Positions 18,660-27,746 of a stretch of 32,749 nt of DNA are shown one piece after another. The notes under the pieces were generated by a model. That model worked only from the letters and a program-made list of their open reading frames with translations. It had not been told where the DNA came from and searched no databases. The stretch comes from Kangiella sp. (GTDB lineage Bacteria > Pseudomonadota > Gammaproteobacteria > Enterobacterales > Kangiellaceae). How positions within the stretch are numbered: the stretch's first letter is position 1; every line of letters starts with the position of its first letter. Where the stretch lies: contig NZ_JABURJ010000134.1 in assembly GCF_014762745.1 (NCBI RefSeq), positions 1 through 32,749 of the forward strand. Direction: 5' to 3'. The position numbers and the translations under genes were made by a program.

Positions 18660-19217
18660 ATGAATTGTAACGATTGGCAAAACGCGGATGATGCCGCGAT
18701 AAAGGAACTACCTTTTTATGTCGCCGAATGGCTTGCAGAATTTGGCTCCCTGACCGAAAAGCTATCGCGTTATGTGGAACAGGTAAAACTGGATGTCTTG
18801 CATGAAGGCACTGGTATTTTAACCGCGGAAGAGGCTGCGGCATTAAATACAGAGGGTGAAGTCAACTGTCAGGTTCGAGAAGTCGTTCTATACGGCCCGA
18901 ATAATCCGTGGATCTTTGCCAGAACCAGTATGCTATTTAGTAGCAAACATCTGATTGAAAAGCTCGGCAATAAGCCGCTGGGCAGTATCCTGTTCTCCGA
19001 TGAAGAACTAAGGCGACATTTCTTACAGGTTTGCCAGTTAAATGAAAGCAGTGAGCTGTATCAAAGTACTATTCGTTATTTGGAAAAAGAAAAGCTAATA
19101 ACGAATAACTCGCAACCAAAATTGTGGGCAAGACGTTCGCTGTGGAAGAAGAAAGATAAAGATGACGGCATGTTGGTGTGTGAAGTGTTTTTGCCGGATG
19201 CGCCGTTGTATCGGTAA
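18660..19217 (+). CDS. ubiC: Chorismate lyase UbiC
   Basis: A small cytoplasmic enzyme of 185 residues that converts chorismate to 4-hydroxybenzoate and pyruvate, the first committed step of ubiquinone synthesis. Family elements are WLAEFGSLTEKLSR, VREVVLYG, PWIFARTSM, GNKPLGSILFSD, WARRSLW and VCEVFLPDAPLY. The ribosome site is weak. The next step, UbiA, is encoded 431 bases downstream with a repeat-filled gap between. Confidence 0.92.
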   Translation: MNCNDWQNADDAAIKELPFYVAEWLAEFGSLTEKLSRYVEQVKLDVLHEGTGILTAEEAAALNTEGEVNCQVREVVLYGPNNPWIFARTSMLFSSKHLIEKLGNKPLGSILFSDEELRRHFLQVCQLNESSELYQSTIRYLEKEKLITNNSQPKLWARRSLWKKKDKDDGMLVCEVFLPDAPLYR

Positions 19218-19287
19218 TATTTATTTTATCTCTGGTAAGAGTTAATGCTTTGTCACGGATATATGAATAAGGTCAATTTAAGATTTC

Positions 19288-19611
19288 GCCCCTCGGCGAC
19301 CTTCTTTTTCTTGTGTGCGCAAGAAAAAGAAGCGTAAGTTAATGCATATAGCTGATATACCATTAAACAAGTAAGAAGGTTTCATAGACCACTAGAGCTA
19401 GTGGCTAGCACCAAATAACCGATTAAAAGTTAGCCGAAGTATTCAAAATTATAGTGTAAATTGGGTAAGGATGGCCCAATTTAGCAAATTCGAAACATGG
19501 ATGTTTCGTTTTGCGGCACGTTAAGTGATTTTGAATAGTGAGGGAAGCGCAAAGCGCCTAACTTTTAGGGCGAGTTTTTTGGTTCGTTTTTTGCTCGTCC
19601 AAAAAATGAAC
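19288..19611 (+). repeat. Diverged relatives of the dispersed structured element (copy B region)
   Basis: The 431-base gap between ubiC and ubiA holds two pieces. The first (19288-19332) has a small CGCC/GGCG hairpin and a perfect 13-pair hairpin, CTTCTTTTTCTTG (19301-19313) with 19320-19332, loop TGTGCG. The second (19457-19611) has a hairpin TAAATTGGG/CCCAATTTA with AAGGATG in the loop (19457-19483), CGAAAC-ATGGAT-GTTTCG (19491-19508), the block ACGTTAAGTG (19518-19527), GCGCAAAGCGC and a 12-pair hairpin with a six-base loop (19582-19611). The order of parts matches copies A, C and D, though the sequence has drifted far. No gene seen in the gap. Confidence 0.65.
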
Positions 19612-19648
19612 ATAAGAAAAAATTTATATAAAGAGTTGCAACAAGGGG

Positions 19649-20515
19649 ATGAACTTGAATAAAGACAAATGGCACCAGTATGGGTTGTTGATGCGGTTGG
19701 ATAAGCCGATTGGCACTTTCTTGTTGCTATGGCCGACGCTGTGGGCGCTGTGGATCGCGGCGGAGGGTTTGCCGCCGCTGTGGATTCTGCTGGTGTTTTG
19801 TCTGGGTGTTTTTCTGATGCGTTCAGCGGGTTGTGTCATTAATGATTATGCGGATAGGGACTTTGATGCGCATGTGGAGCGTACACGTGAGCGTCCTTTG
19901 GCGCAGAATAAGGTGACATCGCGTGAAGCGTTAGCGCTTTTTGTGCTACTGGTGTTAATTGCTTTTGCTCTGGCGCTGACCTTGAACTGGTTTGCGGTGA
20001 GCTTAAGCTTTGTGGCAATTGGTCTGGCTGCCACTTATCCCTTTATGAAGCGTTACACTTATTTCCCGCAGGTAATTCTGGGAGCTGCTTTTGCCTGGTC
20101 AATTCCGATGGCGTTTGCTGCAATTCAAGATGAGCTGCCATTAATTGTCTGGGTCATTTATACCTCAACGGTTTTGTGGGTACTGGCCTACGATACCTTG
20201 TATGGCATGGTGGATCGGGAAGATGATTTACGGCTGGGTCTAAAGTCTACCGCTATTTTGTTTGGTGAGATGGATCTGGTAATGGTGGGGACCATACAAG
20301 CATTATTCATGATCGGCATGTACTTAGTTGGCGAGCAGTTAGAATTTGGAATCTACTATTATGTATGCTGGATAGTTGCAGCAATTTTGATAGGAATCCA
20401 AATGTGGCGTTGTCGTACCCGTGACCGACAGGAATGTTTCAACGCCTTTTTGAACAATAATTATGTTGGATTAGTCCTCTTTCTTGGGATCGTCCTGCAC
20501 TACCAATTTGGCTGA
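19649..20515 (+). CDS. ubiA: 4-hydroxybenzoate octaprenyltransferase UbiA
   Basis: An integral membrane prenyltransferase of 288 residues that attaches the polyprenyl tail to 4-hydroxybenzoate made by UbiC. Both aspartate-rich motifs are present: NDYADRDFDAHVERTRERPLA near residue 67 (shown here by its key residues N, D, D, D, R, R) and DTLYGMVDREDD near residue 180. About nine hydrophobic helices follow the usual pattern. The ribosome site AAGGGG ends right at the ATG, so a TTG two codons later (19655) could be the true start. The last 45 bases overlap the end of the convergent plsB. Confidence 0.95.
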   Translation: MNLNKDKWHQYGLLMRLDKPIGTFLLLWPTLWALWIAAEGLPPLWILLVFCLGVFLMRSAGCVINDYADRDFDAHVERTRERPLAQNKVTSREALALFVLLVLIAFALALTLNWFAVSLSFVAIGLAATYPFMKRYTYFPQVILGAAFAWSIPMAFAAIQDELPLIVWVIYTSTVLWVLAYDTLYGMVDREDDLRLGLKSTAILFGEMDLVMVGTIQALFMIGMYLVGEQLEFGIYYYVCWIVAAILIGIQMWRCRTRDRQECFNAFLNNNYVGLVLFLGIVLHYQFG

Positions 20516-23023
20516 AGATTCAGGTTCAGGAAGAATCTGATCACGAGCCTTTTGGCGTAGACTACGAGAGGCCTGCTGCAAACCTTGCTGTACTGGCACG
20601 CTGAGTAGGCTCAGGATACTGTGATATAGCTGCTTACAGCTTTCGGTAGCGCGCATACCGATCCCTTCTCGGTGTTCAACCCAGCCCTGTTCTTTTAGCA
20701 CTTTGACCTGAGTTTTAAATAAGTTCTTATCGAAAAATTCAGGGGCATTAATTCCGTATAGGGCCGCGATACGTTGCGCCAGCTTCTGACTTTCCTGTTC
20801 CAGTTCGGCGCGGTGAATAACCTGTTCCGGTTGCAGGCTGAACAGAATGGTTAAGCTCATGGCATAGCGCTGAAGAGCAGGCTGTACTGCCTGGGCAAGT
20901 AGCATCAGGCGTGACCATTGCGGTGCTTCACTGTCTGCTGGAACATACTCATTACCACGTTTGAATATCAACTTATGATCTAGCATGGTCTGGATTAGCT
21001 GTTCAGTGCGTTGCTCAAGTTCTGCGATATCCCAGCGTACATAGAGTTCCTGATGCAGGAAAGGATAAACCGATTTTACCGCATTGATGATATGGTCATG
21101 GGAAACATCATCGTGCCGTTGGAAGATAGAAGCAATCAATGAGGTCAAAGCAAAAACGTGCAGAATATTATTGCTGTAATAAGTGGAAAGAATGGCTTCG
21201 TCACCTTCAATTGAAATCACATCACCGGCCGGATCGTTAATCTCCTGAACCATGCCCAGCTTCTGTGCGGTTTCCAGTAATTCAGAGCCACTTTCTTCGG
21301 GGATGTTGATGTGTTCGCTATAAGGCGCCTGTCTGGCAAAAGTCATCAGCAGATCAAGGTGATCGATGAGTTCCTGCTTGTCCATGGCAAGGCGAGGAGT
21401 AGCCAGCAGGGAAAGACTGACCAGGCACACGCTATTCAGGCTGACTGCTGCGTTAATTCTACGATTAATTTCATCGCCGAGATCGACCACAAAGTTAGAC
21501 AGCCAGTCAGGACGAGCCTGTGCCTGACCCTGAAAATTGCTCCAATCAATATCCTGCTGCTTTAAGTAATCTACCAGTGGCAATGGCTGGCCAAAGTTTA
21601 AGTAAACCTTGCCGTAAAAACGCTTCAGTGCTTTGCGCACACCTAACAGCTGACCTACTGATTCTTGCTTTTTGGCGTGGCCGCGCAACTCGCCGACATA
21701 GCTTTTGCCTTCGAACATGCGCTCATAACCGATATAAACCGGCACGAACATAATCGGACGGCGAACACCACGCAACATGCTTTGCACGGTCATTGCCAGC
21801 ATACCGGTTTTTGGTGTCAGCAAACGACCGGTTCGACTACGACCACCTTCCTGGAAATATTCAACCGGAATTCCTTTGTTAAATAAGCGGTAGAGATATT
21901 CGTTGAAGACGGCGGTATAGAGTTTATTGCCACGGAAACTGCGGCGAAGGAAAAATGCACCGCCACGACGTAAAACCGAACCAATCGGCCAGAAGTTCAG
22001 GTTAATGCCGGCAGCAATATGCGGTGGCACTAGACCTTCATGGTATAGCTGATAGGACAATAATAAATAATCGGCGTGACTGCGATGGCAGGGCACATAA
22101 ACCAGTTCATAATCTTTTGCCAATTGACGCACTTCTTTGAGATTATGGACTTCAATGCCGGCATAAATCTTGTTCCAAAGTCGCGTCAGGAAAGTGGATA
22201 AAAAACGAATCATGCGAGGACTGAAATTGGCGGCAATTTCTTTAACGTATTTGCCGGCCTGCTTTTCAATCTGGGCACGAGATTTGCCGGTTTTTTTCAT
22301 CTCACGTTCAAGCGCATCCTGCACCAGATCGGAAGCGACAATACCATCAATCAAGTCACGGCGATTTTGCGTACGCGGGCCTACGGTAGCAACCCATTGA
22401 CGATTGAAGTGAACACGTAAAATACGGCTTATTTTATGGGCGGTTTTTTCAGGGGCATTATCTAAGTTCACCTGCCCGGAATTAAGCGCAATCGGCTCAC
22501 CGTATTGAACCAGACATTGGCGTCCCATGAACAGCAGAATAAAGAATTTTGCAATGCGGCCAGACTGCTCTACGTTTGACATGAAGTAGCGAAGGAAAGA
22601 CTTCTCCTTGCCCGGATTACGTCCCCAATAAATGGAAACCGGAACCAGCTTAAAAGATTTATCGGGATTAGCCTGTTGTGCCTGAACCAGTTTTGCCAGC
22701 GACTGCTTATGAGCTGCATTGACTTTGCTGCGACGAAAAATGCCGGGACGATTATTCAGGAACAGACAGCTGCCAGACTCTGGAACCGCCAGCTTTTTAT
22801 CGGTGGCGCGAGCAGAAGGCAACTCGAGCTGAGATGCCTGACGGCGTAATACTTCTATCGCCGTCATTGACTGAGTTCTTAACACATAAACAATGTGATC
22901 ATCATTATGGAGCTCGAATTCTTTTTTGGGATCCGATGGTGCCCCCTGTTCACGAACCAATAGTTTTAATGGCAGGCGTAACAGCGAAACGGTCAGGTTT
23001 TTTAAGGAAGATGAAATCGACAT
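20471..23023 (-). CDS. plsB: Glycerol-3-phosphate 1-O-acyltransferase PlsB
   Basis: The membrane-bound enzyme that makes lysophosphatidate from glycerol-3-phosphate and acyl-ACP or acyl-CoA, the first step of phospholipid synthesis. The protein has 850 residues, near the usual 800-plus. Acyltransferase blocks are visible in order: CHRSHADYLLL with His313 and Asp318, GGAFFLRRSFRGN, VEYFQEGGRSRTGRLL and MFVPVYIGYE. The frame extends 14 codons further upstream, but MSISSSLKNLTVS is the more natural start. It follows the PLP decarboxylase gene by 25 bases on the same strand, and its 3-prime end overlaps ubiA. Confidence 0.95.
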   Translation of the reverse strand: MSISSSLKNLTVSLLRLPLKLLVREQGAPSDPKKEFELHNDDHIVYVLRTQSMTAIEVLRRQASQLELPSARATDKKLAVPESGSCLFLNNRPGIFRRSKVNAAHKQSLAKLVQAQQANPDKSFKLVPVSIYWGRNPGKEKSFLRYFMSNVEQSGRIAKFFILLFMGRQCLVQYGEPIALNSGQVNLDNAPEKTAHKISRILRVHFNRQWVATVGPRTQNRRDLIDGIVASDLVQDALEREMKKTGKSRAQIEKQAGKYVKEIAANFSPRMIRFLSTFLTRLWNKIYAGIEVHNLKEVRQLAKDYELVYVPCHRSHADYLLLSYQLYHEGLVPPHIAAGINLNFWPIGSVLRRGGAFFLRRSFRGNKLYTAVFNEYLYRLFNKGIPVEYFQEGGRSRTGRLLTPKTGMLAMTVQSMLRGVRRPIMFVPVYIGYERMFEGKSYVGELRGHAKKQESVGQLLGVRKALKRFYGKVYLNFGQPLPLVDYLKQQDIDWSNFQGQAQARPDWLSNFVVDLGDEINRRINAAVSLNSVCLVSLSLLATPRLAMDKQELIDHLDLLMTFARQAPYSEHINIPEESGSELLETAQKLGMVQEINDPAGDVISIEGDEAILSTYYSNNILHVFALTSLIASIFQRHDDVSHDHIINAVKSVYPFLHQELYVRWDIAELEQRTEQLIQTMLDHKLIFKRGNEYVPADSEAPQWSRLMLLAQAVQPALQRYAMSLTILFSLQPEQVIHRAELEQESQKLAQRIAALYGINAPEFFDKNLFKTQVKVLKEQGWVEHREGIGMRATESCKQLYHSILSLLSVPVQQGLQQASRSLRQKARDQILPEPESSAKLVVQDDPKKED

Positions 23024-23048
23024 AAAAATCTCAATTCGTGGTAAACAG

Positions 23049-24275
23049 TTAGAGCAGCAGCTCAACAGGGTGTGGGTGGCTTAAGAAGTCGCGCGGACTG
23101 GCAGTAAAGCCATAAGCGCCGGACTGAAAAACAACCACCCAGTCACCAATTTCTGCCTTCGGGAGTTCCATCTTGTTGGCAAGGATATCGAGCGGTGTAC
23201 ATAAAGGACCGACTATGTTCACCAGCTCGGTGTCAGATTGTTGCATACGATTAGCAATTGCAACAGGATAATTTTTGCGGATGACCTGGCCAAAATTGCC
23301 GGAAGCCGCTAGATGATGATGCAGGCCGCCATTGCAGATTAGATAGGTCTGGTCACGTGAAACTTTTTTATCGGTAATCTGGCAAACATAGATACCAGCA
23401 TTGCCGACCAGATAACGACCGAGTTCTAAAATCAGTTCACAATCAGTGAGCAACTGTTGATGGTCTGCGATCAACTGGGTGAGGTTGTCGGCAATAGGTT
23501 CTAGATCAAGCAGTTGATCACCGGGAAAATAAGGAATGCCAAAGCCGCCGCCAATATTGAGGTGTTTCAGTGAGAAACCGTAGTCCTGCTGCAAGCGTTC
23601 GACCAATGCAAAAATACTGTTATGTGCGGTGATGATAGAACCAGAATTCAGGTTTTGAGAGCCGGTGAAAATATGCAGGCCCATGAACTTCAGCCGGGGA
23701 TGTTGTAGCAGTTCAAAAACCTGATCAAGCTGTTCGACGTCAATGCCAAACTGTTGTGGCCCGCCGCCCATCTTCATGCCTGACGATTTCAATTCAAAGT
23801 CAGGGTTCAGGCGTAATGCGACGTTCGCATAGCGGTCATGGCTATCGGTAACCTTGATAATTCTTTCCAGCTCGGTAATCGATTCGACATTAATGGTGAT
23901 GCCGGAAAAGATCGCCATGGTCAGTTCCTGTTCCGATTTACCGGGGCCAGCAAAGCTAATTTTAGTTGGTGCAATGCCGGTGGAAAGGGCGGTGTGTAAT
24001 TCTTTGCCCGAAGCAACATCAAGGCCATCGACCAGCTGCGATAAATGGTTAACCACCGCCGGCATCGGATTGGCTTTAATGGCGTAATGCAAACTGACCT
24101 TTGGGAAAAAGCTGCGCAGATTGTCGACGTTTTGCCTGATTACCGAGCGATCGTAAAGATAACAAGGGGTCTGTCCTGCAATAGCCACAGCTTCATCAAT
24201 CGTATGGCCGCCAATGACCAGCTGGCCATCACGGATGGAAAATTGATTCATGTCAGCATGTGTTTTGGGACTCAT
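23049..24275 (-). CDS. PLP-dependent decarboxylase, exosortase-A-associated type
   Basis: A fold-type III decarboxylase of 408 residues, related to diaminopimelate and ornithine decarboxylases. The PLP lysine is Lys67 in HYAIKANPMPAV; the glycine-rich phosphate loop is NIGGGFGIPYFPG; GPLCTPLDIL gives the active-site cysteine and aspartate; the stretch ELKSSGMKMGGGPQQFGID is typical of the subgroup found with exosortase A systems. Substrate unknown. It is not ordinary lysA: it lies 29 bases after an AMP-forming ligase of the same exosortase-linked subgroup and 25 bases before plsB. AAGGT lies 8 bases before the ATG. The subgroup name comes from memory of family sequences. Confidence 0.88.
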   Translation of the reverse strand: MSPKTHADMNQFSIRDGQLVIGGHTIDEAVAIAGQTPCYLYDRSVIRQNVDNLRSFFPKVSLHYAIKANPMPAVVNHLSQLVDGLDVASGKELHTALSTGIAPTKISFAGPGKSEQELTMAIFSGITINVESITELERIIKVTDSHDRYANVALRLNPDFELKSSGMKMGGGPQQFGIDVEQLDQVFELLQHPRLKFMGLHIFTGSQNLNSGSIITAHNSIFALVERLQQDYGFSLKHLNIGGGFGIPYFPGDQLLDLEPIADNLTQLIADHQQLLTDCELILELGRYLVGNAGIYVCQITDKKVSRDQTYLICNGGLHHHLAASGNFGQVIRKNYPVAIANRMQQSDTELVNIVGPLCTPLDILANKMELPKAEIGDWVVVFQSGAYGFTASPRDFLSHPHPVELLL

Positions 24276-24304
24276 TGGTTCAGACCTTATTCTATCGGAC
24301 TTAT

Positions 24305-25882
24305 TTAATGGTAAAGTTTAACGGCAAAGTCAGTTTGTAATTGCTGGCGATCAATTTTGCCGTTGGGATTGCGCGGCAGCTGCTCAACAAACTGTATGTA
24401 CTTGGGTTGCATATAATTGGGCAGTTGCTGTTGGCAATAGCGTTTCACATCCCTCTCGGTGAGCGCCTTATCTGTTTTGATTAACAGCATGATTGCCTGC
24501 CCCAGCTCTTCATCAGCCAGGCCAATTGCAACGACTTCGGCAACGCCGTCCAGCTGATAGAGGCTTTCCTCCAGTTCAGCGGGGCTGATGCGATAACCTG
24601 AACATTTTATCATATCGTCCTTGCGACCGATAAAATAGAGCAGGCCGTCTTTATCGCGACGCACCGTATCGCCGGACCAGACCGCCAGTTCAGGCAGGTA
24701 ATTTGCTGTTTCGCCAATCGGCTTAAAGCGTTCAGCGGTCTTTTCTGGCGCATTCCAGTAACCCAGACTGACATGGACACCACGATGCACCAGCTCGCCC
24801 GGCTCATCCACATCGCATTCAGTGCCGTCCGGTCTTAAAACCAGCACTTGTGCATTGGGAATCGCCTTGCCAATAGAGTCGGGGTGGGAATCGACCAGTG
24901 CTGGCTCAAGGTAGGTGGAGCGAAAGGCCTCGGTCAGGCCATACATCAGATAAGGCTCGGCATCAGGTAACTGAGCTCGTAATTGCTGTAATGTCGCTTG
25001 TGGCATGACGCCGCCACTGTTAGTGAAATAGCGTAAACAGTGTGCTTCATCGGGCCATTCCAGTTTTGCCAGTTGAATCCACAGCGGGGGCACGGCGGCC
25101 AGTCCTGTGATTTGATGCTTGGCAACTTGACGAATCACATCGCGTGGCAGCAGATATTCCATCAGAACCACAGTGGCACCAACTAACAGCCCCGTTGTGA
25201 TCTGGCTCAGGCCATAGTCAAAACTTAGCGGCAGAACGGCAAGGATTTTGTCTTCAGAAGAATTATGTAAGTACTGACTGACGCTCTGTGCCCCGGCAAT
25301 CAAGTTGCGGTGTGACAGGCAGACGCCTTTTGGCTGGCCGGTCGAGCCTGAAGTATAAAGAATGGCGGCCAGATCCTGATCGATTACCGAATGAGCTGGA
25401 GCAGTGAATTGCTGTGGTGACAGCTCGGGCCAGCGATGCTGCTTTACGGACAATGGGTGAAGATTATCTGTCAGCTCATCGACAAGCAAAAGATGCTCAA
25501 GATCAGAGCACTGCTGTAAAGCTTCAGCCGACAGCTTGGCTCTTTGCTGGCTGGTGATAAGCAACCGGACATTGCAATCGCGCAGAATATAAGCCACCTG
25601 AGCAGGCTTCAGTACCGGATTAACCGGCACAAATACCAGTCCGGCGCGGCTGGCAGCAAGGATGCTAATAATCGTTTCAACCTGCTTGGGCAGATAGACA
25701 GCAATCCGCTCACCTTTAGCGAGCCCCATGCTGAGAAGGGTCTGTGCGAGCTCATTAATGGCATGCTCAAGTTCGCTATAAGTCAGCTGACGTTTGTTAT
25801 CGTCAATCGCGACTTTGTCCGCGAATTTTTGCTGGCTTGCAGTTACAATGGCATCAAGCTGGCAATACATGGTGTTACTCAT
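24305..25882 (-). CDS. AMP-forming acyl-CoA ligase, exosortase-A-associated type
   Basis: An adenylate-forming enzyme of 525 residues expected to activate a carboxylic acid as acyl-AMP and pass it to a thiol. Motif A3 is LYTSGSTGQPKG (about residue 175), A5 MYGLTEAF, A7 SGDTVRRDKDG, A8 GRKDDMIKCSGYRISPAE and A10 NPNGKIDR with the catalytic lysine. The N-terminal run IAVYLPKQVETIISILAA with ILRDCNVRLLITS matches the exosortase-A-linked ligases. First gene of the minus-strand run ligase-decarboxylase-plsB. No acyl carrier protein or exosortase is visible. No clear ribosome site; ATG at 25870 is a possible alternative start. Confidence 0.87.
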   Translation of the reverse strand: MSNTMYCQLDAIVTASQQKFADKVAIDDNKRQLTYSELEHAINELAQTLLSMGLAKGERIAVYLPKQVETIISILAASRAGLVFVPVNPVLKPAQVAYILRDCNVRLLITSQQRAKLSAEALQQCSDLEHLLLVDELTDNLHPLSVKQHRWPELSPQQFTAPAHSVIDQDLAAILYTSGSTGQPKGVCLSHRNLIAGAQSVSQYLHNSSEDKILAVLPLSFDYGLSQITTGLLVGATVVLMEYLLPRDVIRQVAKHQITGLAAVPPLWIQLAKLEWPDEAHCLRYFTNSGGVMPQATLQQLRAQLPDAEPYLMYGLTEAFRSTYLEPALVDSHPDSIGKAIPNAQVLVLRPDGTECDVDEPGELVHRGVHVSLGYWNAPEKTAERFKPIGETANYLPELAVWSGDTVRRDKDGLLYFIGRKDDMIKCSGYRISPAELEESLYQLDGVAEVVAIGLADEELGQAIMLLIKTDKALTERDVKRYCQQQLPNYMQPKYIQFVEQLPRNPNGKIDRQQLQTDFAVKLYH

Positions 25883-26028
25883 TGGAAAGAATGCGGCTAT
25901 TGTAGCTTTTTCAATGAATTACGTCAGCAATTGACGTGCAGCTATGTCACCATCAGTGCCTACACTACAAAAAGCTCAATCCGTCGTGATTTAAATCGAG
26001 CGAGAAAATACAAAAAGAAAAGGGTTAT

Positions 26029-27156
26029 ATGCGGCTAATCTGGTACATCGTTATTTTATTTATCACCTATGGGTCACTGTACCCCTTTGACTTTACGCTT
26101 AGTGGTGAGCTACCAGAAAACTTTTCCAGCTGGCTTTTCAGTTGGCACCATAGAACCATCCGTAGCGATCTGATTGCCAATATCCTGTTATTTATGCCTT
26201 ATGGCTTTTTTGGCGCCCTGACCATTAAGGAAGAAAACCGTCGCTGGCCGATACTCTGGATTATTCTTACCTTTATTGGTGGCTTGCTGTTTGCGTTGTT
26301 TCTACAGATCCTGCAATTCTATTTACCCTCCAGAATTCCGGAGGCTGCCGATGCGCTGACCAATTCCATCGGCATTTTGATCGGCTTTGCGCTAGCGGGA
26401 TTTACCAACAGCCAAAGAGTACAGCGCTTAATACCAAGAGGGATGCGCTTCCAGTTAACGCCAGCATTGCTGGTACTGGTTTTATGGCTGGCCTGGCAAT
26501 TTTTTCCTTATATCCCGGTTTTTGAAGGCAAGCAGTTTGGCGATGGTCTGAGCCATATCGTGCGAAGTGGCTGGTCGCTGGACTTGTGGCTGGAAAGAGT
26601 GCTGTTCTGGATGGTGTTTTATTATGTTCTTGAGCGAGTGGTGGCTAAAAAATACAGTATGACGGTGATCATAGGCATCACCTTATTTGTGCTGATCATT
26701 AAACTGGCCATGTACCGCAGTCAGCTCGGCTGGAGCGAAATCAGTGCTGTGCCATTAGCGATATTGCTGCATGCCTATCTGGGGCATGGCGTGAAGGTCG
26801 CATTAATCAGCATTGGCGCAGCCACGCTGTTTATATGGCAAAACCTGCTTCCCTGGCAGTGGCAAACAGCCATCAACAGCTTTGAGTGGATGCCTTTTGA
26901 TAACTTCATGACCGGAAGCACCTGGAATAATCTCAGTGCCTTACTGCGAGAATCCCTGCTACTGGCCGCATTTGGCTACTTCCTCGGCAAATGGTTATCC
27001 AGTTACAGAACCGCAGGCACTGTGTTGACGGTTTTCGTGGTTGCTGTAACTGCAATACAATTCTTCATCGCCGGCAAGCAGCCCGACAGCACCTCGATTG
27101 TAATGGCGCTGGTATTGGCCATCTTGTTCCAGAGGCTGGCAAAGATAGCACCTTGA
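26029..27156 (+). CDS. VanZ-like polytopic membrane protein
   Basis: A 375-residue inner-membrane protein with about nine hydrophobic helices. Residues 1-120 have the VanZ-like outline: SLYPFDFTL, RSDLIANILLFMPYGFFG and SRIPEAADALTNSIGILIGF, where the paired Asp/Asn signature sits at membrane edges. The C-terminal two thirds form a second membrane region of unknown type (EWMPFDNFMTGSTWN is its longest polar loop). VanZ-like proteins occur in polysaccharide and exosortase gene clusters; here the gene diverges from an exosortase-linked ligase across 146 bases. AAAGGG lies just before the ATG. Confidence 0.8.
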   Translation: MRLIWYIVILFITYGSLYPFDFTLSGELPENFSSWLFSWHHRTIRSDLIANILLFMPYGFFGALTIKEENRRWPILWIILTFIGGLLFALFLQILQFYLPSRIPEAADALTNSIGILIGFALAGFTNSQRVQRLIPRGMRFQLTPALLVLVLWLAWQFFPYIPVFEGKQFGDGLSHIVRSGWSLDLWLERVLFWMVFYYVLERVVAKKYSMTVIIGITLFVLIIKLAMYRSQLGWSEISAVPLAILLHAYLGHGVKVALISIGAATLFIWQNLLPWQWQTAINSFEWMPFDNFMTGSTWNNLSALLRESLLLAAFGYFLGKWLSSYRTAGTVLTVFVVAVTAIQFFIAGKQPDSTSIVMALVLAILFQRLAKIAP

Positions 27157-27207
27157 TTTAATGGTGCTTATGAGACTGACTAATGCAAGCAATTAATATC
27201 AAGAGGT

Positions 27208-27631
27208 ATTCGGCTTGCACCAATAAATACCCCTTTTGATTGAGTTGAGTAAGAGCCTAGTCATAGCAATTCAAAACAGGATGTTTTGAATAATAAAATT
27301 CGGGCCAGTGACCGAAGGAATCCCTTTAGGGAGACGGAACGTATTTTATGGTACCCAAGGGGGCAGACCCTGCGTTAAGTGGCTAGGTGAATACGAAAGA
27401 AGTTTCGAGAAGCGAAACCTCAATCACGGGGTGGTCTTCTTTTATGAAGTACATCCTGTACTTCACCCTTCGGGCTAGCTTCGCTATTCAAAATCGTTCC
27501 TGACGATTTTGTGGTTACTTAGAGCAAGACAAATTTGTCTGGAACAAATTCGAACAGCGGAGTGAAGCGACGCTGGCTTTAGTGGAGTAAAAGGATGTAC
27601 TCCGTAAAAGTAACTCGCTGAGAGGCGAAAA
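27208..27631 (+). repeat. Dispersed structured element, copy C, enlarged by nested palindromes
   Basis: Homologous to copy A but about 420 bases. The first hairpin (27269-27291) has the same 9-base arms with loop AGGAT. The second keeps its outer arms, but its tip carries an extra block around TCCCTTTAGGGA. Another extra block, ACCCAAGGGGGCAGACCC, precedes TGCGTTAAGTGGC. CGGGGTGGTCTTCTTTT (27427-27443) is identical to A. Then come TGAAGTAC-ATCCT-GTACTTCA (27445-27465), CAAAATCGT/ACGATTTTG (27489-27511), AATTTGT-CTGGA-ACAAATT (27532-27550), and GGAGTA/TACTCC, before AAGTAACTCGCTGAG closes the long hairpin. It fills most of the 657-base gap after the VanZ-like gene. Confidence 0.85.
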
Positions 27632-27644
27632 ATTTCCAGAAGGA

Positions 27645-27746
27645 ATGACTGAATTAAGAATCATTGAAGTTTTAGGAGGCAGGAACCAGTGCTCTCCAAC
27701 ATGTATAGTAAAAATTAATAATCAAAGGGTAGTGTTAGATTCATAA
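27645..27746 (+). CDS. Possible 33-residue small protein
   Basis: An ATG-initiated frame of 33 codons encodes a peptide beginning MTELRIIEVLGGRNQC and ending NNQRVVLDS, with Cys16 and Cys20. AAGG lies almost against the start codon, closer than normal, so initiation is doubtful. It sits directly after copy C and just before a terminator hairpin. The composition looks protein-like, but length and ribosome site do not establish a gene. Confidence 0.2.
   Translation: MTELRIIEVLGGRNQCSPTCIVKINNQRVVLDS

Noticed and set aside
23049-24275. Ordinary diaminopimelate decarboxylase (lysA)
   Set aside because: The sequence around ELKSSGMKMGGGPQ and the ligase neighbour match the exosortase-linked subgroup instead, and no dapF follows.
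25544-26038. Plus-strand open frame of 164 codons
   Set aside because: Mostly antisense to the acyl-CoA ligase; no start signals and no family pattern. It is a shadow.
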